A DNA stretch of 64,000 bases from CAYMPH01 sp964392365 (GCA_964392365.1 CAYMPH010000003.1:62001-126000); one strand, 5' to 3'; numbered from the stretch's first letter, positions 35,204-44,739 are shown. A program made the numbers and translations. The notes: generated by a model not told the origin, from the letters alone.

Positions 35204-35815
35204 TTAAAAGCGTCTTACGGGACGAACATAAGCATTATCAATTTTATTTGTAAAATCAGCCAATCCGTTGTCGAACCTTTGATAATATGCATTACTTAAA
35301 TTAGCCTCAGACGAACTCCAATAATACCAGGTTGTAATAAAATTCCCGACTCCACCAACCGGGACATCCGGATTTTGAACATTATTATATTGTTTGCCAT
35401 TTAGATTCCAGCACATCTGCCATAATTCATCTTTTGATGGTAAAAACCAATCGTTAAATCCATTTATACTGTAATCAGAGCACAGTTTAGCTGCGCTGCT
35501 TGTTTGATTTGCTTGAGCTATAATTGCATTTGTATTTGATTTGCCTGTTCCGATTGCAGTCATAGTGTTACCGTTTGCCGTTGTAGTAGTTGATCCTCCA
35601 GCTATCCAGACCATAGTCGAACCACCAGCCAGATCCTCAGGTCCTGCTTCGAGATACTTCCATCCGTCTGTTTTAAAATTCGGATTAATATAAAAAATCA
35701 AACCGCCTGCAGGGCCAATATCTCGCAGATTGTATTTCTTTGATGCAGTCAGAAAATTATATTCGCATCCGGCTAAAAAAACAAGTCCGATAAATAATAG
35801 ATAAATTTTTTTCAT
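35204..35815 (-). CDS. DUF1566 (Lcl C-terminal) lipoprotein
   Basis: 203 residues. The signal ends in the lipobox FLAGC. The mature protein has IGPAGGLIFYI at the start and FNDWFLPSKDELWQM, WYYWSSSE and YVRPVRRF later, the hallmark of DUF1566 domains found in many surface lipoproteins of spirochaetes and other bacteria. Function unknown; the fold is related to formylglycine/C-type-lectin-like domains. It follows the OMP-like gene after 11 bp and is probably co-transcribed. Confidence 0.88.
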   Translation of the reverse strand: MKKIYLLFIGLVFLAGCEYNFLTASKKYNLRDIGPAGGLIFYINPNFKTDGWKYLEAGPEDLAGGSTMVWIAGGSTTTTANGNTMTAIGTGKSNTNAIIAQANQTSSAAKLCSDYSINGFNDWFLPSKDELWQMCWNLNGKQYNNVQNPDVPVGGVGNFITTWYYWSSSEANLSNAYYQRFDNGLADFTNKIDNAYVRPVRRF

Positions 35816-35826
35816 GTCATCTCCTT

Positions 35827-37029
35827 TTAAAATCTGAAATATAAACCTGTTTTAATTGACATTGAGCTGATGTCTGTACGGGACTTGTCAAAGACCATTG
35901 CCCATCCGGCAGTATATTCAATGTATAAACCAAAAAAATTTAAGATGGTAAAAGCAATTCCAATATTCCCGTCAACGCCCATGCCTCCAAAATTATAATA
36001 CAACAGACGTGACCTTTCATTGATCCAAATCCCTTTAATTGAAAATCCTGCATAGGGATAAATAAATCCGATAACAGGGTAACCGAAGTTCAGTCCAATA
36101 TTAAACGAACTGAGAAGCGCATTTGCATCTTCAGTCGGCTTATATCCGATCTGTAAATTCAACCCTGTTCTGAATGAAACAATATTATTAAAAAAAAATG
36201 AGTATGTTAAATCAACGCCATGAAGATCAGAATAGACTTCTTTAAAAAGTGAAGTAAATGGAATTCCCAGGTTATATGCCAGCCTTATCCCTGATGGAAG
36301 CTGCGTTATATATTTCAGCATAGTAATCTTATTATTTTCAGATTTGTTTTTATTATCTTTATTGCCTGATTTTTTATCAGCATCTGCAATTGTGGTCATC
36401 TTCAGTTCATTACTAGGCAGGGACTCATAATTATCGTTATCAACTGCAGTAACATAAATATAATAAGTTGTTCCAGGGGCAAGATTTTCAAATTTAGTCT
36501 GGTTAAATCTTGTGGTGTCTAAAAATTCAAATTTATCTGTTTTTTCATTCTTTATATAGATATTATACTTTTTAACTGCTGTATATGGGTGAAGCCATTT
36601 AACAGATATTCTATCCGGTTCAATTTTCCCATCTATTTTCAGACCTGTCGGATTTTTTTCAGTCATGAAATGAACTTCATTCCTGTTTAAAGTCAACTCA
36701 TCAGGCTTATGCAGATCTTTTCTAAAAATATAAACATCCGAATCTTCATCAACAAGAAAGGCAGTAAGAGATTCTCCTTCAACTCTTTGTATATACTTTT
36801 TCCCAAGCTTGAGATTTCCGTAAATAATACGAAGGACATTTTTACGCGGATAGCTTGTTACTTTTTTCTGTTCGTCACTGAAAAGGACTTCAGTTGCAGT
36901 TTCATTTACAACTTTCCCCTTTATGATTGATCCGTCTTTTAAAAAAAGATTCTCGGCATTGAGCGGATGCATTATAAAAAAAAGCAGCGTAAAAGTATAA
37001 GCTGATATAGAAATTAAGAGTTTTCTCAA
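35827..37029 (-). CDS. Secreted protein with FN3 domain and predicted outer-membrane beta-barrel
   Basis: 400 residues with a signal peptide. An N-terminal region (FLKDGSIIKGKVVNE, then YPRKNVLRIIYG) resembles the small beta domains that precede spirochaetal OMPs. A fibronectin type III domain follows (about 125-215, TTYYIYVTAVDNDNYES), then a Lys/Asn-rich linker. The last ~165 residues show alternating hydrophobic strands ending in an aromatic Phe (YFRF), typical of a beta-barrel. It heads a two-gene minus-strand unit with the DUF1566 lipoprotein. Confidence 0.75.
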   Translation of the reverse strand: MRKLLISISAYTFTLLFFIMHPLNAENLFLKDGSIIKGKVVNETATEVLFSDEQKKVTSYPRKNVLRIIYGNLKLGKKYIQRVEGESLTAFLVDEDSDVYIFRKDLHKPDELTLNRNEVHFMTEKNPTGLKIDGKIEPDRISVKWLHPYTAVKKYNIYIKNEKTDKFEFLDTTRFNQTKFENLAPGTTYYIYVTAVDNDNYESLPSNELKMTTIADADKKSGNKDNKNKSENNKITMLKYITQLPSGIRLAYNLGIPFTSLFKEVYSDLHGVDLTYSFFFNNIVSFRTGLNLQIGYKPTEDANALLSSFNIGLNFGYPVIGFIYPYAGFSIKGIWINERSRLLYYNFGGMGVDGNIGIAFTILNFFGLYIEYTAGWAMVFDKSRTDISSMSIKTGLYFRF

Positions 37030-37301
37030 AATTTTTTACCGTAAATTAATTTTATTTTTCAATTATTCAAGCTAGTTGGTCATAAATTATTTTTTTTATT
37101 ATAAATTTTTGTCAATACTTAAATGATCATATAGCGCAGTTGTGCATATATAAAAATGTTCTGGATTTATGGTTAATGGTTGCAGTGTTTCAAAATTTTG
37201 AACTTTGGAATCATCCTTTGAAATGTTTTTGTAATTTCCTCATTATATAAATAGCATCGTTATATTGATTTTGAATTTTAAATTATATCCAGGAGGAACG
37301 T

Positions 37302-37419
37302 ATGAATAAAAAAAAATTTTATAAGCGCAGCATTCCTTCTGATCTCAATACCAGCAGTTTTGCTGTATGCAGGATACTGTGATTCAGGTTATATTGCCGG
37401 GCTGTCCGGAGCAGACTGA
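37302..37419 (+). pseudogene. Frameshifted small lipoprotein start (poly-A tract) behind duplicated leader copy 2
   Basis: The leader 37229-37301 duplicates that at 35069. After ATG AAT there is a run of nine A (37308-37316). In the starting frame the ORF ends after 25 codons without sense. Removing one A gives FISAAFLLISIPAVLLYAG followed by YCDSG, a clean lipoprotein signal, which then stops at 37417-37419. It is either a decayed lipoprotein gene or one switched by slippage in the A tract. The sequence from 37030 to 37228 holds nothing else clear. Confidence 0.5.
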
Positions 37420-37439
37420 AGGGGAATTGCAACCGGAGA

Positions 37440-37587
37440 AAAATTTAATTAACGTTTTCTGTTAGTGAACTGAAAGTTTAGAATTTAACTTAATTTTATC
37501 TACCTATAAGATTCAATCTGTCTATCAACAGCATGGTCATGTGATATTTTTTTTTGTTTTGATATTGCAGTTTCCTGGAAAGAAAAA
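37440..37587 (+). repeat. Interspersed repeat A, copy 8
   Basis: Near full-length copy from AAATTTAATTAACGTTTTCTG to GCAGTTTCCTGGAAAGAAAA. The inner hairpin is weaker here. It ends about 48 bp before the next start codon. Confidence 0.8.
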
Positions 37588-37634
37588 ATATACATCTGTT
37601 TTGCAGGTTTTAAAAATATAAAGGAGGTAAGTTA

Positions 37635-38315
37635 ATGAAATTAAGAAAAATGTTATTATTTTTTGTATTTGTTTTATTCATAATTGGTGCAGCTAATTCG
37701 CAGGTTGCGGATAAACAATATGCTGATACCTACGGCACTGGAACAGTTATTGCATCGGGTAAAGGGCTGCCGCTGAAAAATAAATTCGATAAATCACAGG
37801 TTGAATTTAAAAATGGAATTTTTTATGTAATTGGCGGAGAAGGGGCAACTATCAGCATAAGGGCACTTTTAAAAGACGGCAAAACATTTAAATATTACCT
37901 GGATTCATTGAGGAAGAATTACAGCCCTTAGAGCATAGTTGAAGGTTCCGAAAGAATTGAATTTAATGTATGGGTTTCGCATAATGATCAGGGTAGAAAA
38001 AACGGGGATAAGTGGCCTGTAAAATCTGATGTTGAGCCGGATAGTATTTTTTATCGCGGTCATATTGATTATAATATGAGTGAATTAATCAATGAAAACA
38101 AACAGGGATTGAAATGGGAAAACATTATTTCGCAGGACTTTGATGGAGTGACATTGGCGAGCTGGCTCCCCAATGCAAAACCGGGTTATAAATTATTTAT
38201 GTCGTTCCGGGTTACACTTGTTATAAATACTGATTGGGATCCATATAAAAATAAATGGAATACGATGTTGTGCCGTACAGAGCCGCTTGCTGCTGGTACA
38301 ATAGAAATTAAATAA
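37635..38315 (+). pseudogene. Secreted protein gene interrupted by an in-frame TAG
   Basis: AAGGAGGTAA precedes the ATG, and a signal peptide follows. After 98 codons the frame meets TAG (37929-37931) in CCT TAG AGC. It then continues open in exactly the same frame for 127 more codons to the TAA at 38315, with protein-like composition (FNVWVSHNDQGRKNGDKW, LFMSFRVTLVINTDWDP). The whole would be a protein of about 226 residues of unknown family. A recent nonsense mutation is simplest; readthrough or a sequencing error are alternatives. Confidence 0.7.
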
Positions 38316-38517
38316 TTTCTGGCACAGAGATTATTATTATAGAATTTTTGTCTGAATCTTTATATTTCTTTAAACTGGGCAATCTGGCGCGAAATAGCAA
38401 CCAGGTTGTCTTTTTTATCCCAGATCTCCCGTCAGACTCAAGCAGTCCGCAGGTTATAAATCTCGTGCGGAAAGAACACTTGAGCCATTCTGAGTCAGGT
38501 ATATTTCTCACATTAAC

Positions 38518-38866
38518 TGAAAACTTTTTACTTTGGTATCGCAGTTTTCTAAAAAGAAAGATAAACCAGCCGGTGTTTTCCCAACCGGCTGAATAGTAAA
38601 TGTTTTCAAAAAGCTTTTAGAAATTATAAAATAAGAATAGAAAGATTTTTCTGTAGCAGTAGTAGGCACTTAGGTCTGCGCCGATTGAGCAGCGGCTTTC
38701 GGGTAGATTCTCAAGGAGGGCTGCTTTTCCGCAAAAGCAGTCCTTCTTGAGAGTCGGGCTATACCGTTCATTCACGGTGAATAGACCCCCTTTCAGGTGC
38801 AATGAAGATTTTTCCATATTTTTTAAAACTTTATACTTTGGTATCGCAGTTTCATTGAAAGAAAAT
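38518..38866 (+). repeat. Repeat A end plus structured repeat B, copy 3
   Basis: Only the 3' end of A remains (38518-38560, CTTTTTACTTTGGTATCGCAG), then B (about 38560-38866). B has AGCCGGT/ACCGGCT, the large GGGCTGCTTTT/AAAAGCAGTCC hairpin, ACCGTT/CACGGT with a mismatch, and the A-type tail. The 200 bp before it (38316-38517) have an open minus-strand frame of about 67 codons that I cannot assign and do not call. Confidence 0.82.
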
Positions 38867-38903
38867 GCAGGCAGTAGTGAGCCTCTGGTTGTCGGGGCTT
38901 TTT

Positions 38904-39305
38904 TTACAGGTACATTTTTTTAACTCTTTCAGAAGAAAGATAAAAAATCATTGGTACTTCTATTAAAAGCATAAGCAGTCTGAATGAAAAAAGCAGGGTG
39001 GTTGCCGGATTAAAATTCATTCCGCTTGCAATGAAATTAATTACAAAAGCTCCTGAATACGCAGCGTGTATGTCCATTAGTATAAGCTGGATGATTCTTG
39101 AGGATTTTTTTCTGAAATATAAAAAAACTATATGAACTGAAATAAGAATTCCGAATAAAAAACCTGTTATGATTCCGAATAATTTTCCTGCACTCATGAA
39201 CAATGCAAACATGGCATATATTATTTCAATATAATATAATGCAGGCAGGTATGGAACAGCATTTATCAGAAAATCAGGAAATATTTTTTCACGCATAGTA
39301 TTCAT
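38904..39305 (-). CDS. Four-helix membrane protein, unknown
   Basis: 133 residues with about four hydrophobic segments and short loops. No family recognised. Its ATG overlaps the mutS stop (ATGA), so it is translated with mutS. Nothing suggests a direct role in repair. Confidence 0.7.
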   Translation of the reverse strand: MNTMREKIFPDFLINAVPYLPALYYIEIIYAMFALFMSAGKLFGIITGFLFGILISVHIVFLYFRKKSSRIIQLILMDIHAAYSGAFVINFIASGMNFNPATTLLFSFRLLMLLIEVPMIFYLSSERVKKMYL

Positions 39306-41884
39306 TCCGCAATTTTTTTTAATCTATAAAGTTCATTAAGCGCATCAACAGGGGTAATTTTTTCAATATCAATATTTTTTATAGCCTGAATTACCAGATG
39401 ATTTGAAGCGTTAAAAATCTCAAGCTGTTCATCTGCTTTTGTATTATCATCCTCAGATGGAGTATCTGCATTCTTTCTGCCTTTCTCCAGTTTTTCAAGA
39501 ATTTTTTCCGCTCTTGAAGTCACCTGTTTTGGAATTCCTGCAAGCTTTGCCACATGTATGCCGTATGATTTATCTGCCGACCCCTTTGAAACTTTATGAA
39601 GAAATTCCACACTTCCGATATTTTCTTTTACAACAACATTATAATTTTCAATTCCCTGCTTGTCGCCAAGCTGTGTAAGCTCGTGGTAGTGTGTTGCAAA
39701 CATTGTTTTGGCTTTTAAATAGCGCAGAATATATTCGACAATAGACCAGGCTATTGAAAGACCGTCGTACGTGCTTGTTCCTCTGCCGATTTCGTCCATG
39801 ATTATAAGGCTTTTATCCGTAGCACCGTTCAATATTCCTGCTGTTTCATTCATCTCAACAAGAAAAGTTGATTCACCTCTGGATATATTGTCTGATGCAC
39901 CTATACGAGTGAAGATTCTGTCTACGATTGAAATTTCAGCTGATGATGCCGGAACAAAAGAACCAACCTGGGCCATAAGCTGAATTACAGCAGCCATTCT
40001 TATATAGGTTGACTTGCCGGACATGTTGGGGCCGGTGATAATTTTGATAAGGCTTTTTTCTGAGTCAAAGTATATGTCGTTCGGTATAAATATTTCTTTT
40101 GTATAATATTTTTCTACAACAGGGTGGCGTCCGTCAGTAATTCTGGTTGACCCGTCATTTGTAAATACAGGACGGATGAATTTATTTTCTATAGCTGTTG
40201 AAGCAAGAGAACATAGAAAATCAGTTTCTGCTATAACAGTTGCAGCAAGCTGAAGCGCTTCCCTGTTTTTCAGAATTTCAATGCGGATATTTTCTATTTC
40301 TTTTTTTTCAAGAGAAATAATTTTTTCCGATGATGACAGAACATCAGTTTCAAATTCCCTGAGTTTGTCTGTTGTATATCTTTCAGCTCCGAGCAGGGTT
40401 TGTTTCCTGTAGTAGTCTGCCGGAATTCCCGCGCTCTGTGCTTTTGTAATTTCAATATAGTAGCCGATTATTTTATTGTACTTAACCTTGAGGGTGGGGA
40501 TGTTCAGACGTATTTTTTCGGTTTCCTGGTATTTTAAAATCCAGGCGTTTGCATTTTCCTTCAATTCATACAGCCTGTCAAGATCAGGATTAAAACCAGC
40601 TCTGATAACCCTGCCGTTTTCAGGACTGATTGCAGGATCATCATCTACAGCTCTTTCTATATATTCTGAAAGGCTTATTATATCCGGAATTTTTTCAGCT
40701 ATGGAATTAATATTATCTACAGGCTGATCCAGGAGCAGCTGTTTTATCTTCATAGATTCATTGATTGAATTTTTCAATGCTATAAAATTTCTTGGCATAG
40801 GCTTATTGATTGTGAATCTGGATATGAGCCTTTCAAGATCATAGATGCCGTTTAATCTTTCCTGAACCTGCTGTGTAAAACTGTGAAACTCAAAAAAATA
40901 CTGAACAAGTTCGAGCCTTTTTTCGATTGCATTCTGATTTAAAAGAGGTTCGAGCAGATTTCGTTCCAGAGCCCGTCTTCCCATTGGTGTTTTGGTTTTA
41001 TTGAGAATGGAAAAAATTGTTCTGTTTCTGGATCCATCCTGCTGATTGGAAGTAATTTCAAGGCTGCTGATTGCTGCATCATCAAGGATCATTCTGTCTG
41101 TGGTTGAAATTCTTTTCGGATACTTGATATGGCTTAAAGTTTTTTTCTGCGTTTCAATGAGATACTGAAGAGCAGCTCCTGCAGTAACAATTTCTATATC
41201 GCTCGTTAGGCCAATGCCTTTCAGATTATTTAGTCCGTATGCTCCGAGAATAACTTTTTCCATGTAATTTCTGTCAAATAACCAGTCGTTGATTCTGTAA
41301 ATTGGAATATTTTTCATTTTAATATATTCAATGAATATATCCTCGTCAGGGGAGTCGGTATGCAGAACTGCTTCGCCGGGATTGAACCGTGAAATTTCCC
41401 CGCGGAAAATATCAATGGATTTTCTGCCGGATATGATAAAGAAATCGCCGGTTGAAATATCAACAAACGCTAGACCGATTTCGTCAGCTGTAATTATAAT
41501 TGATGCAAGAAAGTTGTTGTCGTCGCCCTGGAGCATGTTCGATTCAACAACAGTTCCGGGTGTTATTATGCGTACAACTTCTCTTCTTACGATGGTACCG
41601 GTTGTAGGAACAGTTTCAAGCTGTTCGCAGATGGCAACGCGCCTGCCGGCCTTGATGAGCCTCACAAGATAGCTTTCTGCCGCGTGATAAGGAATGCCGC
41701 ACATTGGGACATCGTTCTGACGTGACGTTAACGCAATGTCGAGTATCTTCGAGGCTATTACCGCATCCTCGAAAAACATTTCGTAGAAGTCGCCCATTCT
41801 GAAAAACAGTATTTCGCTCTGATGATTCTTTTTAATCTCAAAGTACTGTTTCATCATCGGTGTCATTTTAGAATCTATTGTCAT
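39302..41884 (-). CDS. mutS: DNA mismatch repair protein MutS
   Basis: MutS recognises mismatches and starts repair. The 860-residue protein has the mismatch-reading FFRMGDFYEMF near residue 25-35, the clamp and lever regions, the Walker A TGPNMSGKST at about residue 616, Walker B DEIGRGTSTYDG, and ATHYHEL. Length is normal. AAGGGGGG just before the ATG may serve for ribosome binding, and it is supplied by a palindromic repeat that begins at the start codon. The downstream membrane gene is coupled. Confidence 0.97.
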   Translation of the reverse strand: MTIDSKMTPMMKQYFEIKKNHQSEILFFRMGDFYEMFFEDAVIASKILDIALTSRQNDVPMCGIPYHAAESYLVRLIKAGRRVAICEQLETVPTTGTIVRREVVRIITPGTVVESNMLQGDDNNFLASIIITADEIGLAFVDISTGDFFIISGRKSIDIFRGEISRFNPGEAVLHTDSPDEDIFIEYIKMKNIPIYRINDWLFDRNYMEKVILGAYGLNNLKGIGLTSDIEIVTAGAALQYLIETQKKTLSHIKYPKRISTTDRMILDDAAISSLEITSNQQDGSRNRTIFSILNKTKTPMGRRALERNLLEPLLNQNAIEKRLELVQYFFEFHSFTQQVQERLNGIYDLERLISRFTINKPMPRNFIALKNSINESMKIKQLLLDQPVDNINSIAEKIPDIISLSEYIERAVDDDPAISPENGRVIRAGFNPDLDRLYELKENANAWILKYQETEKIRLNIPTLKVKYNKIIGYYIEITKAQSAGIPADYYRKQTLLGAERYTTDKLREFETDVLSSSEKIISLEKKEIENIRIEILKNREALQLAATVIAETDFLCSLASTAIENKFIRPVFTNDGSTRITDGRHPVVEKYYTKEIFIPNDIYFDSEKSLIKIITGPNMSGKSTYIRMAAVIQLMAQVGSFVPASSAEISIVDRIFTRIGASDNISRGESTFLVEMNETAGILNGATDKSLIIMDEIGRGTSTYDGLSIAWSIVEYILRYLKAKTMFATHYHELTQLGDKQGIENYNVVVKENIGSVEFLHKVSKGSADKSYGIHVAKLAGIPKQVTSRAEKILEKLEKGRKNADTPSEDDNTKADEQLEIFNASNHLVIQAIKNIDIEKITPVDALNELYRLKKIAE

Positions 41885-42132
41885 ACCCCCCTTCCGTCCC
41901 CCCTTGGTAGACTTACTTGCACGTACATTAATGTGTAAGCAAAGGAGATATGGAGATGGAAGAGATAAGGATATATTTTTTCTTAATATTTATATAAATT
42001 AATTGATTATTATTGATATAAATGGAAATAATAAAAAAATATCTCATCATCTCTCCTTTATTTATCTCCCTATCCCCTTAATCTTTTATTATTTAAAGAT
42101 GTGGGTACAAGTCAGCTTGGCAGAGGGGGTAT
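41884..42132. repeat. Palindromic MITE-like element, copy 1 (upstream of mutS)
   Basis: About 240 bp with long imperfect terminal inverted repeats: outer arms CCCCCCTTGGTAGACTTACTTG against CAAGTCAGCTTGGCAGAGGGGG, inner arms GGAGATATGGAGATGG and AGAGAT against ATCTCATCATCTCTCC and TATCTCCCTATCCCC. The centre is AT-only. A second copy lies at 63641-63869. There is no transposase. The element reaches the mutS start codon. Confidence 0.7.
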
Positions 42133-42169
42133 TTTCTCTCGACCGATTCTTTTATCAAGTAAATAATTT

Positions 42170-43315
42170 TCATTCTCCGTATATATAGCGTTTGTCTTTT
42201 CCGCCTGAAACGCGCACAATGTTTCCATTAATACCGTATTCCTCGGCAAGACGGATCTTGGCTGTAATGACCTCATCCTGAGAGGAATACTTTCCAATGT
42301 AAATAATAAATCCGTTTTTAACTTTAACTGTTATTGAATCGCCGATTTTATCAGTGATTTTTTTTATTTCCAGAGCTTCATTTTTATCTGAAAAACTTCC
42401 GACTGAAACTGAATAATATGTTTCAGGATCTGTGTTGTCAATATCAATCTCAGGCTTAATGTCTATTGAACCTGAATCATCTGTATAATTATTTTCCGGC
42501 AGATAAGCTGTTTTTTTCGGATTGAATTTCTGCAGCTTTTTTATTCTTTCGGAAGATATAGATGCTTCAGGTGATTTTGGATAAAGTCCTATAATATCTG
42601 AATAAGCGCTGAAAGCCTTATTGTAGTTTTTCTTTGATTCATAAAAATCAGCAAGGAGATATAAGATTGCTGGGTGGTTGGTTGATGAGCTGAACCCTGC
42701 TGCCAGTTCAGACAATAGAGAAAAATATTCCTTTGAATGACCGGATTCATTTTTAATAATGTAAGACATTATAATCAGAGACGAGGCTAAATCCTCATAG
42801 CCGTGATTTTCGTTGTTCAGAATTCTGCAGGCCCTGTCCGCTTCATCGAACCTTCCTGAATTGAGAAGAGACAATACAGAAAAAACCCTGAAGCTGACAG
42901 CATGCCCGCTTTGTGGAAATTTTCTTAGTGCTTCGGCTGAAATTTTTAAAAGATCATCCCATTTTGACTGAATATGAAGTATCTCGGAAATTCTGAAATA
43001 CGCTGTATCCTTTTTACTGTAGTTTTTATATTTATCAATTACAGCTCTGTATTTTTTAACTGCTGAAGAAGGCACAGGGTCGATATCAGCCAGGATCATT
43101 TTAACATCCGGAACATAAACGCTGTCAGGAAAATTTTTTAAAAATTGAGATGATAATTTTTCTGCTGTTTCCCTTTTATCGGCGGAGCTTTTTATTGTAT
43201 TAAATAATTCCAGATCAGGTTTGTCTTTTGCTGAAACGGAAATAATCAATGATAATATCAGAATTAATATTTTTACAGATTGAACAGCCTTTGTTTTTTT
43301 TATAAATGGTTTCAT
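42170..43315 (-). CDS. Secreted TPR-like protein with C-terminal SPOR domain
   Basis: 381 residues: a signal/anchor segment (about 12-29), helical TPR-type repeats (about 40-260, including YNKAFSAYSDIIGLYPKSPEA), an acidic linker, and a SPOR domain (about 300-375, YYSVSVGSFSDKNEAL). SPOR domains bind denuded peptidoglycan at septa. It lies 22 bp downstream of miaB. Confidence 0.85.
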   Translation of the reverse strand: MKPFIKKTKAVQSVKILILILSLIISVSAKDKPDLELFNTIKSSADKRETAEKLSSQFLKNFPDSVYVPDVKMILADIDPVPSSAVKKYRAVIDKYKNYSKKDTAYFRISEILHIQSKWDDLLKISAEALRKFPQSGHAVSFRVFSVLSLLNSGRFDEADRACRILNNENHGYEDLASSLIIMSYIIKNESGHSKEYFSLLSELAAGFSSSTNHPAILYLLADFYESKKNYNKAFSAYSDIIGLYPKSPEASISSERIKKLQKFNPKKTAYLPENNYTDDSGSIDIKPEIDIDNTDPETYYSVSVGSFSDKNEALEIKKITDKIGDSITVKVKNGFIIYIGKYSSQDEVITAKIRLAEEYGINGNIVRVSGGKDKRYIYGE

Positions 43316-43337
43316 TGTTTTTAGGTAATCAGGCTTT

Positions 43338-44657
43338 TCAAGGGACTTTGCTTCCCTGAAGAGATGAGCCTTTAACGCCGCTTATTTTAATTTTTAAATT
43401 TTTCCCTATATCACTCTCAATTCCCTCGAATATAACAGGATGATTGAGATTTGTTTTTCCCATGAGTTTTCCGGGAGAGCGTCTGCTTGCCCTTTCTGCC
43501 GTTGCCTCTTCTATGCGGCCGATTCTGCTTACCAGCTTTTCATGCGATATTACTCTCTGGATATCAATGAGCTCGCCAAGTCTTTCCTGTTTTTCCTCTT
43601 TAGTCAATGTTTCTTTAAGCGCTGCTGCAGGCGTTCCGCTTCTCGGGGAATAGGCAAACATAAACGCATCGTGGAATTGAATTTTTTTAACTGCATTGAT
43701 CGTGTCATTGAAATCCCTGTCGCTCTCGCCTGGAAATCCTACTATAAAATCAGTAGTAATAGAATAATCATTCAGTTTCTTTTTCAGAAGCTCAGTTATT
43801 TCTAAATATTTTTCAATGGTATATCCTCTGTTCATTGCCTCAAGAATTTTATTTGAGCCGCTCTGGAGCGGAAGATGAATAGATTTTGAAATTTTATCAT
43901 TTCCGGCAATGGTGTCTATAATGTCAGCACTGAAATCTCTTGGGTGTGATGTCATGAAATGTATTCTTTCAATGCCGTCTATACGCGTGCATTTTTGAAG
44001 AAGACCGTTAAATGTAATATCATTCAGGTCCTGGCCGTACTGATTTACATTCTGCCCGAGCAGAGTTATTTCTCTTACGCCTGTTCCGGTTAAGGTTTTT
44101 ATGAATTCTATAATTTCAGAAGATGGGAATGAAATTAGATTCCCTCTCACTTCCGGTACAATGCAGTATGTGCAGTTGTTCTCGCAGCCGTGAGTTATCG
44201 TGACCCACGCATGCCATGGGTGTTCCCTCTTTAGATTGGCGATCCCGGTGTTTAATCTTACCTCGAAATCTTTTTTATCCTGCGAAAGGTATTCTTTCGG
44301 TGAATTGCGTTTTGATATATAATCAGAAATTATTCTACCGGCTTCCGGTGCCTGATACGGTCCGACTACTATTGTTGCTTTTTTCTTTTCAATTATTTCT
44401 TTGCCGATCCTCTGGGCTGTACAGCCTGCTGCTACAACAATTTTTTCTTTTCTGTTTTTAACTGACCGGATTCTTGAAACAGCACGCGACTCCGCATTTT
44501 CTCTGACTGAGCATCCGTTGAAAATTATAATGTCTGCATCTTCTTCCACTGATGTTTCAGTAAAACCATGTTCACTCATTGATAGAGAGATCAGTTCGGA
44601 GTCATTTTTATTCATCTGGCAGCCGAATGTTTCTATATAGAAGGTTTTGTATTTCAT
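43338..44657 (-). CDS. miaB: tRNA-2-methylthio-N6-dimethylallyladenosine synthase MiaB
   Basis: This radical-SAM methylthiotransferase modifies A37 of tRNAs reading UNN codons. The N-terminal UPF0004 domain has its three Cys at about 13, 49 and 79; the radical-SAM triad is in HGCENNCTYC (158, 162, 165). The C-terminal part (about 375-435) is a TRAM-type RNA-binding domain. At 439 residues it is full length. No ribosome binding site is obvious in the AT-rich leader. Confidence 0.95.
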   Translation of the reverse strand: MKYKTFYIETFGCQMNKNDSELISLSMSEHGFTETSVEEDADIIIFNGCSVRENAESRAVSRIRSVKNRKEKIVVAAGCTAQRIGKEIIEKKKATIVVGPYQAPEAGRIISDYISKRNSPKEYLSQDKKDFEVRLNTGIANLKREHPWHAWVTITHGCENNCTYCIVPEVRGNLISFPSSEIIEFIKTLTGTGVREITLLGQNVNQYGQDLNDITFNGLLQKCTRIDGIERIHFMTSHPRDFSADIIDTIAGNDKISKSIHLPLQSGSNKILEAMNRGYTIEKYLEITELLKKKLNDYSITTDFIVGFPGESDRDFNDTINAVKKIQFHDAFMFAYSPRSGTPAAALKETLTKEEKQERLGELIDIQRVISHEKLVSRIGRIEEATAERASRRSPGKLMGKTNLNHPVIFEGIESDIGKNLKIKISGVKGSSLQGSKVP

Positions 44658-44739
44658 ATTGCAAGTTTTACTTTGGGAAGGTTTTTTACAAGAAATTTTT
44701 ATTCCGGTGGAATAGGGGGCTTTTTTGGAAAATCATGGG

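Noticed and set aside
38308..38511. Minus-strand 67-codon ORF near repeat B
   Set aside because: No ribosome binding site, no recognised family, and it overlaps the spacer between a broken gene and a repeat. It could be a remnant but cannot be supported.
18080..38866. Repeat A as integron attC sites
   Set aside because: The array-like layout fits, but I found no RYYYAAC/GTTRRRY core pair at the ends, and no tyrosine recombinase is in the window.
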